In this document: piece by piece, positions 23,878 through 31,504 of the stretch
How the letters are laid out: the number at the start of each line of letters is the position of its first letter
Numbering within the stretch: position 1 is the stretch's first letter
Assembly: GCA_036351055.1 (NCBI GenBank)
Contig: JAZBOH010000095.1
Coordinates: 1 to 43,201, forward strand
Origin: JABDPF01 sp036351055
GTDB lineage: Bacteria > Pseudomonadota > Gammaproteobacteria > Xanthomonadales > SZUA-36
DNA: 43,201 nt
Reading direction: 5' to 3'
The notes under the pieces: generated by a model
What the model was told of the DNA's origin: nothing
The model's input: the letters and a program-made list of their open reading frames with translations, nothing else
Database searches by the model: none
Program-made: the position numbers and the translations under genes

Positions 23878-24975
23878 GTGAGCGACGCCCGCGCCTGGCT
23901 GGACCGCATCCGGGCACTGGAACTGCCCGGCAAGGTCCGCCTGATGAACGTGTGCGGCGGGCACGAGCGCTCGATCACCATGGCGGGACTGCGCGGCGCG
24001 CTGCCCGAGCAGGTCGAACTGATCCCCGGACCGGGTTGCCCGGTCTGTGTCTGTCCCGAAGAAGACATTTACGCCGCCATCCAGCTGGCGCGCCGTGACG
24101 ACGTGATCGTCACGGCGTTTGGCGACATGCTGCGCGTGCCCTGCAATGCGCCCAAGGCGGAGCCGCGCTCTCTGGAACAGGCCAAGGCCGCGGGCGGTGA
24201 CGTGCGCCCGCTGTCCTCGCCCGAGGAAGTACTGCCGATCGCGCTGGATAACCCGGCCAAGGAAGTCGTGTTTTTCGCCGCCGGTTTCGAAACCACGACG
24301 GCGCCGGTTGCGGGCCTGGTCGCGCACGGCGTCGACCAGGGCTGGCCGCCGAACCTGAGCATCCTGCTATCTGGCCGCCTGACCTGGCCAGCCGTGGCCT
24401 TGCTGCTGGACAGCGGTAAACCGGGTTTTGACGCCTTGATCGCACCGGGGCATGTGTCCACCGTGATGGGGCCGGAAGAATGGGAATTCGTCGCGAAGAA
24501 ACACGGTATTCCGGCGGCCATTGCCGGCTTCAATCCCGACAGCCTGCTGGCCGCGACGTACTCGGTATTGCGCCAGGTGATCGAGAAACGGCCCTTCCTG
24601 GACAACTGCTACCCGCAACTGGTGCGCCCGGGCGGCAACCCGACCGCGCTGAAAATCCTCGGCCGGGTGATGGACGTGGTTGATTCGAACTGGCGCGGCA
24701 TCGGTGTTATCCCGGGTTCCGGCTTCGCTCTGAAAAAGGAATACGAGGCGCTGGACGCCCGTTTCCGTTTCGGTATCGAGCCCGACGAGGACCGCAAGCG
24801 GGCAGGGGAGATGCCGCCCGGCTGCGACTGCGCCCGCGTCGTGCTCGGCAAGATCTACCCCAACGAATGCATCCTCTACGGCAAGGCCTGCACGCCGCGC
24901 AAACCCATCGGCCCCTGCATGGTGTCCGACGAGGGCGCCTGCCGCATCTGGTGGGCCAGTGGGGTGAGGGAATGA
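23878..24975 (+). CDS. hypD: HypD, scaffold for the Fe(CN)2CO unit
   Basis: The protein is about 365 residues; the start is the GTG at 23878 or the TTG one codon earlier. Both follow the hypB stop by a few bases and neither has a clear ribosome site, so coupling is likely. HypD signatures: MNVCGGHE (active Cys), IPGPGCPVCVCP, the AGFETTTAP segment and the C-terminal [4Fe-4S] cysteines in PPGCDCARVVLGKIYPNECILYGKACTP. HypD with HypC builds and holds the iron with its CO and cyanide ligands. Confidence 0.95.
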   Translation: MSDARAWLDRIRALELPGKVRLMNVCGGHERSITMAGLRGALPEQVELIPGPGCPVCVCPEEDIYAAIQLARRDDVIVTAFGDMLRVPCNAPKAEPRSLEQAKAAGGDVRPLSSPEEVLPIALDNPAKEVVFFAAGFETTTAPVAGLVAHGVDQGWPPNLSILLSGRLTWPAVALLLDSGKPGFDALIAPGHVSTVMGPEEWEFVAKKHGIPAAIAGFNPDSLLAATYSVLRQVIEKRPFLDNCYPQLVRPGGNPTALKILGRVMDVVDSNWRGIGVIPGSGFALKKEYEALDARFRFGIEPDEDRKRAGEMPPGCDCARVVLGKIYPNECILYGKACTPRKPIGPCMVSDEGACRIWWASGVRE

Positions 24976-25011
24976 GTTCCCAGGCAAGAGCGGTAACAGT
25001 AGCGAGCATCC

Positions 25012-27480
25012 ATGAAATGGGGCCAGGCTCGTGAACCAGACCCCGGTTGTGGCCAAGTCGTGACAGCCCGGGCCCGCCGACTGGTCCTCACCGGCCGTGT
25101 GCAGGGTGTCGGCTACCGGCCGTTTGTCTATAACCGCGCTGTCGAACTCGGCCTGTCGGGCACGGTTTACAACGGCTCGGGCAAGGTCTTTGTACACGCG
25201 GAGGGAGATTCATCCTGCCTGGAGCGGCTGGAACAGGACCTGGTGCATGCCGCGCCGCCGTTGGCGAGGCCGCAGTTGGCCTCTTCCGAACCGGCAGCAA
25301 TGGAGGGTTTCAGCGGGTTCGCCATACTGGCCAGCGAAGCGTCTGCCGAGGCTGAAATCCACGTGCCGCCCGACCTGTTTGTCTGCGCTGACTGCCTGGA
25401 TGAGCTGACCGGGCCCGAAGAGCGTCGCTTTGCCTATCCCTTTATCAACTGCACCCAGTGCGGGCCGCGCTACACCATCATCACGGCGATGCCTTACGAC
25501 CGGCCCAATACCTCGATGGCCGGTTTTCCCCTGTGCGACGATTGCCGGGCAGAGTACCAAAATCCCGCCGACCGCCGCTTCCACGCCCAGCCGTTGGCCT
25601 GCCCGGTGTGCGGGCCGCAACTGGAGTTTGTGCTTGCCGATAGAAGTAGTGGCATTGTGAGAGCGGCTTCAGCCGCGACGACGCCCAGGAGCCAGGATCA
25701 ATCGCGGCTAAAGCCGCTCCCACAGGCAGATCCACTGCAACAAGCCATTGAAGCCCTGAATAGAGGCCAAATTCTCGCCATAAAAGGCGTTGGCGGCTAC
25801 CACCTGGTGTGCGACGCGGCCAACGACGAGGCGGTACGAACCCTGCGCCAACGCAAGCGGCGCCCGCATAAGCCGCTGGCGGTGATGTTTCCGCTGGCAG
25901 GGGAGGATGGACTGGATGCCGTGCGGGCGGAACTGGATTTGGATGATGTGACCGCAAGGGCTCTGTTGGACCCGGCTCGCCCCATTGTACTGGCCCCTTG
26001 TAGGAGCGGCTTCAGCCGCGATGACTTGCAAGACGGTAGACCATTCGCGGCTGAAGCCGCTCCTACAAACGCCCTCAGCCCCCACCTGGCCCCAGGCCTG
26101 CACGAACTCGGCGCCTTTCTGCCTTACAGTCCGTTGCACCACGAGTTGCTGGGCGAGTTTGGCCGCCCCCTCGTTGCGACCTCGGGCAACGTCAGCGGCG
26201 AGCCGGTGATCACGGACAACGCCGAGTGCGAGCAACGCCTGGCCGGCGTGGCCGATGCGTTCCTGCACCACGACCGCCCCATCGTGCGACCGGCCGACGA
26301 CCCGGTGGTCCGCACGGTTGACGGAAAGGCGCGGGCCATTCGCCTGGGCCGCGGTATCGCGCCGCTGGAACGTGTTTTGCCCGGGAAATTGCGCCAGGCC
26401 CTGCTGGCGACGGGCGGCCATATGAAAAACACGGTCGCATTGGCCTGGGACGGCCGGGTGGTGATCTCACCGCATATCGGCGACCTGGATAGTCCACGAA
26501 GTAACGATATATTTAATAAAGTAATTAATGATATACAGCTTCTATATGATGTTAAATCACAACTAATTGCATGTGACCTGCATCCCGCTTATTCAAGTAC
26601 GCGCTGGGCTGAAAAACAGGGATTGCCGGTCGTTCGGGTACAGCATCACGCGGCGCATGCCTCGTCGCTGGCGGGGGAGCACCCGGACATCGACAACTGG
26701 CTGATTTTTGCCTGGGACGGTGTCGGCTACGGCAGCGACGGCACGCTGTGGGGTGGCGAGGCCCTGGCGGGAAGCCCCGGCAGCTGGAAACGGGTAGCGA
26801 GTTTCCGTCCGTTCAAACTGGTCGGCGGCGACAAGGCCGGCCGGGAACCCTGGCGCTCGGCGGCCGCCCTATTGTGGGCCGAGGACCTGGACGTGCGGAC
26901 AGCTTTAGCCGCGACTGCTTTCCCCGGTGAAACGGAATCGCCGCTGGAGCCGCTCCTGCTTGCCCAACAGGCCTGGAAAAACGGCATTAACACTTTCCAG
27001 TCCTCCGCCGTGGGCCGTATCTTCGACGCCGCAGCGGCCCTGGTCCTCGGCCGCAACCTATCCAGTTTCGAGGGCCAGGGGCCGATGGAGCTGGAACAGG
27101 CCGCCCAAAAAGGCGGTTCCGCCGTGCGCCTGCCACTGAGTTGCGACGGGCACGGCGTATGGCGCTCCGACTGGGCGCCGCTGTTGCCCGTGCTTTCGGA
27201 CCCTGCGATCCCGGTTGCAGAGCGGGCGGGTATATTCCACGAGTCCATGGCCCGTGCGCTGGTCGACCAGGCGCTGGAGGTGCGGGTCAAGCACCCGTTT
27301 GATGCCATTGGCCTGAGTGGCGGCGTGTTCCAGAACCGTTTCTTGAGCGAAAGGGTGGTGGAATTACTGGATGAAAAAGGAATCGACGTGCGCCTGCACC
27401 AGGCGGTGCCGGCCAATGACGGCGGCCTGTGTTACGGGCAGGTAATCGAGGCTTTGGCCTTGCAGGGCCAGACCCCGTAG
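25012..27480 (+). CDS. hypF: HypF carbamoyltransferase with two REP-encoded insertions
   Basis: The protein is 822 residues, some 50-70 above the usual length. Order: acylphosphatase domain (RLVLTGRVQGVGYRPFVYNR), two zinc fingers (Cys125/128 with Cys147/150, then a second set around CDDC and CPVC), a YrdC-like domain (LAIKGVGGYHLVCDA) and a Kae1-like domain (VQHHAAHASS, WDGVGYGSDG, LSGGVFQNR). It turns carbamoyl phosphate into a carbamoyl group for HypE, the source of cyanide ligands. Two REP doublets are read in frame: residues 215-238 in the linker before YrdC, and residues 330-352 in a loop of the YrdC domain. An AT-rich patch (26490-26580) covers the conserved ACDLHPAYSSTRW segment. The start at 25012 is provisional; a GTG at 25060 is possible. 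Confidence 0.95.
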   Translation: MKWGQAREPDPGCGQVVTARARRLVLTGRVQGVGYRPFVYNRAVELGLSGTVYNGSGKVFVHAEGDSSCLERLEQDLVHAAPPLARPQLASSEPAAMEGFSGFAILASEASAEAEIHVPPDLFVCADCLDELTGPEERRFAYPFINCTQCGPRYTIITAMPYDRPNTSMAGFPLCDDCRAEYQNPADRRFHAQPLACPVCGPQLEFVLADRSSGIVRAASAATTPRSQDQSRLKPLPQADPLQQAIEALNRGQILAIKGVGGYHLVCDAANDEAVRTLRQRKRRPHKPLAVMFPLAGEDGLDAVRAELDLDDVTARALLDPARPIVLAPCRSGFSRDDLQDGRPFAAEAAPTNALSPHLAPGLHELGAFLPYSPLHHELLGEFGRPLVATSGNVSGEPVITDNAECEQRLAGVADAFLHHDRPIVRPADDPVVRTVDGKARAIRLGRGIAPLERVLPGKLRQALLATGGHMKNTVALAWDGRVVISPHIGDLDSPRSNDIFNKVINDIQLLYDVKSQLIACDLHPAYSSTRWAEKQGLPVVRVQHHAAHASSLAGEHPDIDNWLIFAWDGVGYGSDGTLWGGEALAGSPGSWKRVASFRPFKLVGGDKAGREPWRSAAALLWAEDLDVRTALAATAFPGETESPLEPLLLAQQAWKNGINTFQSSAVGRIFDAAAALVLGRNLSSFEGQGPMELEQAAQKGGSAVRLPLSCDGHGVWRSDWAPLLPVLSDPAIPVAERAGIFHESMARALVDQALEVRVKHPFDAIGLSGGVFQNRFLSERVVELLDEKGIDVRLHQAVPANDGGLCYGQVIEALALQGQTP
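25656..25724. repeat. REP doublet inside hypF, first copy
   Basis: TGTGAGAGCGGCTTCAGCCG faces CGGCTAAAGCCGCTCCCACA, separated by a spacer; total length 69 bases, a multiple of three. It is translated within HypF as a Ser/Ala/Arg-rich stretch containing IVRAASAATT and SRLKPLPQA. It lies between the second zinc finger and the YrdC domain. Confidence 0.93.
25999..26067. repeat. REP doublet inside hypF, second copy
   Basis: TGTAGGAGCGGCTTCAGCCG faces CGGCTGAAGCCGCTCCTACA; total length 69 bases, again a multiple of three. It is translated as CRSGFSRDD ... FAAEAAPTN within the YrdC domain, in place of a short loop between LDPARPIVLAP and SPHLAPGLHELG. The arms are fully complementary, so the mRNA can form a strong hairpin within the coding region. 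Confidence 0.93.
26892..26960. repeat. Possible decayed third REP doublet inside hypF
   Basis: The run AGCTTTAGCCGCGACTGC (26901-26918) matches the REP head, and GGAGCCGCTCC (26946-26956) matches the inverted tail. Aligned to the intact copies, the span is again exactly 69 bases. The outer arms have diverged. The HypF length in this region is close to normal, so chance similarity remains possible. Confidence 0.35.
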
Positions 27481-27491
27481 GAGCGACGTAA

Positions 27492-28508
27492 ATGGAAGAC
27501 AAACACATCAGCCTGGCCCACGGAAACGGCGGCCGCTACATGCGCGAACTGATCGCGGAAATCTTTGCCCGTCACCTGTCGGACCCGGCGCAGGCGGATG
27601 CGCTGGATGTCACGCTGGACGCCGCACCGATCAGCCTGGACGCAGGCGAGGTGTTTATGACCACCGACGGTTTTATCGTGCAGCCACTGGAGTTTCCAGG
27701 CGGCGATATCGGTTCACTGGCGGTCAACGGCACGGTCAATGACCTGGCCGTTTCTGGCGCCGCGCCGAAATACCTTTCGCTGAACGCCTTTATCGAGGAG
27801 GGGCTGGAAATCGCCACGCTGGAACGTATCGTGGCCAGCCTGGCCGCGGCGGCGCGCCTGGCCGGCGTAAAAGTCGTTGCCGGCGATACCAAGGTTTTGC
27901 CGCGCGGCGAGGGCGGGGGCTTGTACCTGGCGACCACGGGTGTCGGCGTGCGTGCAAAGGGCGTTGCACTGGGCATGGACCTCATCCAGGCCGGAGACTG
28001 CATCCTGGCCAGCGGCCCCATCGGGGACCACGGTATCTGCGTGATGCTGGCGCGACAGGATTTCCAGATCAGCGGTAATGTGTTGTCCGACTGCGGCAAC
28101 GTGATCGACCTGGCCAAAACCGCCATGAGGTTTGGCGGTTTACGCTTTATGCGCGACCCCACGCGCGCCGGCCTGGCCGGGGTGAGCTACGAAATCGCCC
28201 ACCAGGCCGGCATGACCGTGCGCCTGCGCGAAACCGACGTCCCGGTGCGCGATTCCGTGAAAATGGTCTGTGAAATGCTGGGCTACGACCCCTACTACCT
28301 GGCCTGTGAAGGCCGCTGTATCGCCATCGTGGCAGCCGAAGAAGCCGGACCCCTGCTGGCCGAGTGGCAAAAACTGCCCTCCGGCGAGGGCGCCGCCATC
28401 ATCGGAACCATCGAACAGGGCGCCGCCCGCATCGTCCTCGAAACCGAACTCTCCGGTGAACGCATCCTCGACGACCTCGAAGAAGACCCACTCCCCCGGA
28501 TCTGTTAA
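27492..28508 (+). CDS. hypE: HypE, cyanide-ligand synthesis
   Basis: The protein is 338 residues from an ATG with GGAG nine bases upstream. It is a PurM-like ATPase that dehydrates the carbamoylated C-terminal cysteine to a thiocyanate. The chain ends PRIC: the terminal Cys is the acceptor. Other marks are LAHGNGGRYMRELI, VFMTTDGFIVQPLEFPGGDIG, VNDLAVSGA, VAGDTKVLPRG and DPTRAGLAGVSYEIA. It completes the hypCABDFE operon, lies 11 bases after hypF, and its stop is part of the TTAAAAGGGGCC junction with the repeat cluster. Confidence 0.97.
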   Translation: MEDKHISLAHGNGGRYMRELIAEIFARHLSDPAQADALDVTLDAAPISLDAGEVFMTTDGFIVQPLEFPGGDIGSLAVNGTVNDLAVSGAAPKYLSLNAFIEEGLEIATLERIVASLAAAARLAGVKVVAGDTKVLPRGEGGGLYLATTGVGVRAKGVALGMDLIQAGDCILASGPIGDHGICVMLARQDFQISGNVLSDCGNVIDLAKTAMRFGGLRFMRDPTRAGLAGVSYEIAHQAGMTVRLRETDVPVRDSVKMVCEMLGYDPYYLACEGRCIAIVAAEEAGPLLAEWQKLPSGEGAAIIGTIEQGAARIVLETELSGERILDDLEEDPLPRIC

Positions 28509-28510
28509 AA

Positions 28511-28671
28511 GGGGCCGGATACATTTTTCGCCAAAATCACGCCCCAAAATAAATGGGGCCGGATACATTTTTCAGGGAAAAATGGCCAAAATTCGTTGGA
28601 ACTGCGTGCAAATTCCCAACTAAATGTATCCGGTACCTTTTTCTGGTTTTCGGGAAAATGTATCCGGTACC
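28511..28671. repeat. Convergent-3'-end repeat cluster 3, with a GGTACC variant
   Basis: Direct copies of GGGGCCGGATACATTT lie at 28511-28526 and 28555-28570. Inverted copies lie at 28622-28637 and 28656-28671, but both read AAATGTATCCGGTACC, with GGTACC replacing GGCCCC. The cluster fills the space between hypE (+) and the HAD-like lipoprotein gene (-), whose stop lies six bases away. Confidence 0.9.
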
Positions 28672-28676
28672 TTTTT

Positions 28677-29573
28677 CTACTTGGGGTTGCAGTTCTTGTT
28701 GAGGGTCTTTTCGGGCAGTGAGTAGTTGTCCGGCCCCAGCACTTGTTCGATAACCTCCAGCGCTGGCCTAAGCGTATCCCACTGTGATGCCGCCTCAGCG
28801 CCATCGAATGCGGCCACGTTGGCATCCTCGCGGGTATACCGCCAGGCGTGCACCCAGGTGCCGGTACCGGTGAACGTCTCCATCACGGCCTCCAGGTTTT
28901 CCGCCTTGTCGTCGGTCATCACGATGATTGATGGGTATTCAACGCCGGTTTTGTCCAGCAGGGCTCTCAGCATCTCGCCCTTGTGCTGGCCCGCTGTGAG
29001 GAACACACCGTCTTCGTAGATCGCGGGCCTGGAGCCTCCTGCCGGTACAAACGGTTCGGGCCAGCCGCGTTGTGGCGGGATGGCCGTCGGCCAGAAACTG
29101 ATGTCCTGGCGGCGCAGTTCGCGAAAAGTCTGCAGGCGGTAGTCGCTGCCGCGGGAAGTGACCGCGATGGCCCTGATGCCCTTGTCCTGAATACGATCGA
29201 CCTGTTTGCCGGCATCCGGCTGGGTAGCTCGCATTGCGCTGGCGTAAAACACCGCGCCTTGCACCTGGAATCGGTCAGCGACCAGCTGCGGGCTGCATGG
29301 ATCCTGTTCGCCGAGGTGCTTCTGCCAGTAATACCACTGGTCAGAGCCGAGGCCCTGTTCCATCGCCAGCAGGGTATTGTCGATATCAAAAACGACCAGG
29401 ACGGCTTGTGTGCCGTGGTCATCCGCCATTCGAATGGCCCAGTCCGAGACCATCGCCAGGTCATCGGTTTCGGCCTTTAGGTTCTGCGGAACAGGGGGCG
29501 GGGCGGAAACGCAGCCCATCAAGAGCACGAGCAGGGCTACGGTCAGTAAGATCCGGGATTGTGTCGAGGGCAT
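28677..29573 (-). CDS. DUF2608-type HAD-like lipoprotein
   Basis: The protein is 298 residues. The signal peptide ends in the lipobox LLMGC (Cys21), so it is a membrane-anchored lipoprotein. HAD motif I is VVFDIDNTLL (Asp63, Asp65), and later TSRG and IIVMTDDKAENL fit motifs II and IV. The long GVFYASAMRATQ region and overall length match DUF2608 (PF11019), a HAD-related family of unknown substrate. It is probably a periplasm-facing phosphatase, though that is inferred. The start has AGG eight bases upstream. It is monocistronic and convergent with hypE. Confidence 0.85.
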   Translation of the reverse strand: MPSTQSRILLTVALLVLLMGCVSAPPPVPQNLKAETDDLAMVSDWAIRMADDHGTQAVLVVFDIDNTLLAMEQGLGSDQWYYWQKHLGEQDPCSPQLVADRFQVQGAVFYASAMRATQPDAGKQVDRIQDKGIRAIAVTSRGSDYRLQTFRELRRQDISFWPTAIPPQRGWPEPFVPAGGSRPAIYEDGVFLTAGQHKGEMLRALLDKTGVEYPSIIVMTDDKAENLEAVMETFTGTGTWVHAWRYTREDANVAAFDGAEAASQWDTLRPALEVIEQVLGPDNYSLPEKTLNKNCNPK

Positions 29574-29648
29574 GGTTTACCTACAGCCTGTATCGATGAA
29601 CATCCCTTAACTCTGCCAGCGACAACTCAACTAAGCAACGGAATTCCA

Positions 29649-29677
29649 TTGATAATCGGCTTCGCATAACCTAAAAT
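29649..29677 (+). promoter_or_regulatory. Promoter of tRNA-Ser
   Basis: TTGATA (29649-29654), a 17-base spacer, then TAAAAT (29672-29677), followed by a GC-rich discriminator (TGCCGCCC). Five of six bases match consensus in each hexamer. It lies 33 bases before the tRNA. The GC-rich discriminator suggests stringent control. Confidence 0.8.
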
Positions 29678-29710
29678 TGCCGCCCTTCGAAAGAAGACAC
29701 AAAGATTTCC

Positions 29711-29801
29711 GGAGAGGTGTCCGAGTGGCTGAAGGAGCACGCCTGGAAAGTGTGTATACGTTAATAGCGTATCGAGGGTTCGAATCCCTCTCTCTCCGCC
29801 A
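29711..29801 (+). tRNA. tRNA-Ser (anticodon GGA)
   Basis: A 91-base tRNA with an encoded CCA. The acceptor GGAGAGG pairs with TCTCTCC. The anticodon loop is CTGGAAAG, and a long variable arm is present (TGTGTATACG ... CGTATC), as expected for serine tRNA. The T loop is GGTTCGAATCC. It has its own promoter and terminator. An AT-rich island begins directly downstream, and tRNA-Ser genes are common integration sites. Confidence 0.97.
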
Positions 29802-29821
29802 ATTCCTACCGTAAGGTGTTG

Positions 29822-29857
29822 AAAAGCCCTGCTTATTTATAGGCAGGGCTTTTTGTT
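29822..29857 (+). terminator. Terminator of tRNA-Ser
   Basis: AAAAGCCCTGC (29822-29832) pairs with GCAGGGCTTTT (29843-29853), a perfect 11-bp stem ending in a T run. Confidence 0.9.
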
Positions 29858-30308
29858 ACCACCAATGAACCCACAATGAAATATCCAAGCCATTGGATAG
29901 GTTTAATCACAAGGAATCGTAGTAGTGGTAGCATGCCTCGCCACCAGTTTTGGATCGGTAATTGCACAACATCTATGGTGTCCTTTGTAAATTGCCCGAT
30001 ACCAGTTTACCGGCCAGGACTAAAGGCCTGTTTAGCGGGATTCTGGCGGTCGAAATGCCGAACTGGGGCAAGGGTACCACTTTGCTGAGATATGGCCTAG
30101 GTGGTCGTTCCCGCAGGCTCCTCGCTGTCACTGCGTCCATGCTCTCACCGGTCAGTCGGAATTGTTGCGGGGGTATGCCTCACCTAGACTTGTCGAAAAC
30201 CCCAGCTTTCCCCCAAATTTCAGACTGCTTTTTACTTCGATATTGATTTGTATCACTGCACGCCGCTTTGTGACCTGTATTTTAAAAAATCAGTTTAAAG
30301 GGGAACGG
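29858..30308. other. AT-rich stretch without a recognisable gene
   Basis: No open frame here has a ribosome site and protein-like composition; the possible frames are short and rich in rare combinations. The base composition falls well below that of the surrounding genome. The end of the stretch holds the AAAGGGGAACGG ribosome site of the next gene. It probably belongs to acquired DNA that starts after the tRNA. Confidence 0.5.
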
Positions 30309-31175
30309 ATGATGAAAGCTCTCATCACCCTAGTTTTTTTGACATCCATTCTATTTGCCATTCCAGTACAAGGTGGCCAATACCTTACCGAAGCGCAAAA
30401 AGAAGCGCTTTTGAGAAATAGTGGAGAGTTGGCGGCGATTTCCGAAAAAGAACACGCTCAAAGTAGGAGTGAGAAGAACAAACAACCAAACATCGTCAAG
30501 CAGCAAAATGGGCGTATAAATTCCCACCAATTAAATTCAAAATATTTAGGTGCGAATAGTACTCACAAAACTTCACGTATTATTGTTGCTCCCACCAGGT
30601 CGCGGAATCAAACTCAGAGTTTACAGTCAGCATTTAGAAGTACGAACTGGAACTCTCCATCAAAAAGCAACCACATTAATCAGCAGAATGGAAAGGTTGT
30701 TAATACCGCCCATAGCTACAGTTCTATTAAAAAGGCCCAACAAAATGCTGCTACCCCCAATCATCGCAGTAATACTCAGCAAAGCCGACAAGTTGCTAAA
30801 ACTGCCAGAAAAGCTAAGTGGTCAAACTTTTTTAAGAAAGCATTAGGTGTAGTAAGTCAAATTGGCCACGGTATCAACCAGTCAAACTCGCAGTTCAAAC
30901 CATACACTCCACAACCGACTCGTTTCACGCCACAACCGACTCATTTCACTCCCCAACAATCTAATCAGATAATCCAAACCATGCGTGTTGGAAACCAAAC
31001 CATCAATGTTGGTGGTAATCATGAACTCCGCACTTGGAATGTTGGCAATCAAACATTTGGAACTTTCGATAATAAGAAAGTAAAAATGTACAATTTTGGC
31101 GACTTCTCACATGGGACTATCGGTGGCGAAAAGGTTAGATGTCACAAAGCTGGGGAATTAACGTTTTGCAAGTGA
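30309..31175 (+). CDS. Secreted Asn/Gln/Ser-rich protein of foreign composition
   Basis: The protein is 288 residues from an ATG (or the next codon) with GGGG six bases upstream. The signal peptide is MMKALITLVFLTSILFAIP with cleavage near VQGG. The mature part is rich in Asn, Gln, Ser, Thr and His and probably disordered, with a short tandem repeat (PQPTRFT, PQPTHFT, PQQSN). A compact end follows: beta-strand-like repeats of VGNQT / VGNQTFGTF / FGDFSHGTIGG and two cysteines. The gene is AT-rich with codon use unlike its neighbours, so it was probably acquired. A signal peptide, a disordered linker and a C-terminal Gly/Asn-rich module suggest a surface or secreted effector, but no family is recognised. 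Confidence 0.7.
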   Translation: MMKALITLVFLTSILFAIPVQGGQYLTEAQKEALLRNSGELAAISEKEHAQSRSEKNKQPNIVKQQNGRINSHQLNSKYLGANSTHKTSRIIVAPTRSRNQTQSLQSAFRSTNWNSPSKSNHINQQNGKVVNTAHSYSSIKKAQQNAATPNHRSNTQQSRQVAKTARKAKWSNFFKKALGVVSQIGHGINQSNSQFKPYTPQPTRFTPQPTHFTPQQSNQIIQTMRVGNQTINVGGNHELRTWNVGNQTFGTFDNKKVKMYNFGDFSHGTIGGEKVRCHKAGELTFCK

Positions 31176-31296
31176 TGTCTTCTCAAAAAATTTAACCAAG
31201 CTATTAATCTAATACCGATAATTCCATGATCACCACTAGCACATCACCATTCCTCGACGTTGATCTGGGCAACGCTGAGCCAGATGTGGCCCTGTA

Positions 31297-31347
31297 TGTT
31301 AATTTGCATCCAAAACTGCCCCGGGTTTTGCATCGAAAATTGCCCCA
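31297..31347. repeat. IS21-like terminal repeats (element end)
   Basis: Two direct repeats, TTGCATCCAAAACTGCCCC (31304-31322) and TTGCATCGAAAATTGCCCC (31328-31346), agree at 17 of 19 positions with a 24-base period. They are preceded by TGT at 31297-31299. Multiple internal terminal repeats and a TGT end are typical of IS21-family elements. No second end was found in the window. Confidence 0.5.
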
Positions 31348-31368
31348 CCCAGAAAGCCTAATTATGGC

Positions 31369-31470
31369 TTAAATCGGATCGGTTTTTACGCTTTTTCCTC
31401 CCTTTTTCTGATTGATCGTCGAATCCTTGAAGCGGTAGCTGTCGATGCCGGGACTTTTCGAGGATCGGGA
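31369..31470 (-). pseudogene. Remnant of a transposase-helper C-terminus (IS21 IstB-like)
   Basis: A 33-codon minus-strand frame without a start ends 22 bases inside the terminal repeats. It contains GIDSYRFKDSTINQKKGGKS, reminiscent of the basic SYRL-type tail of IstB ATPases. It is cut off upstream by a stop, and directly beyond lies the acetolactate synthase gene. The rest of the element is gone. The likeness is from memory and weak on its own; the repeats beside it strengthen it. Confidence 0.35.
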
Positions 31471-31504
31471 CTAGCCGTAGCCCGAAGCGGCGATCAGGTC
31501 GGCT

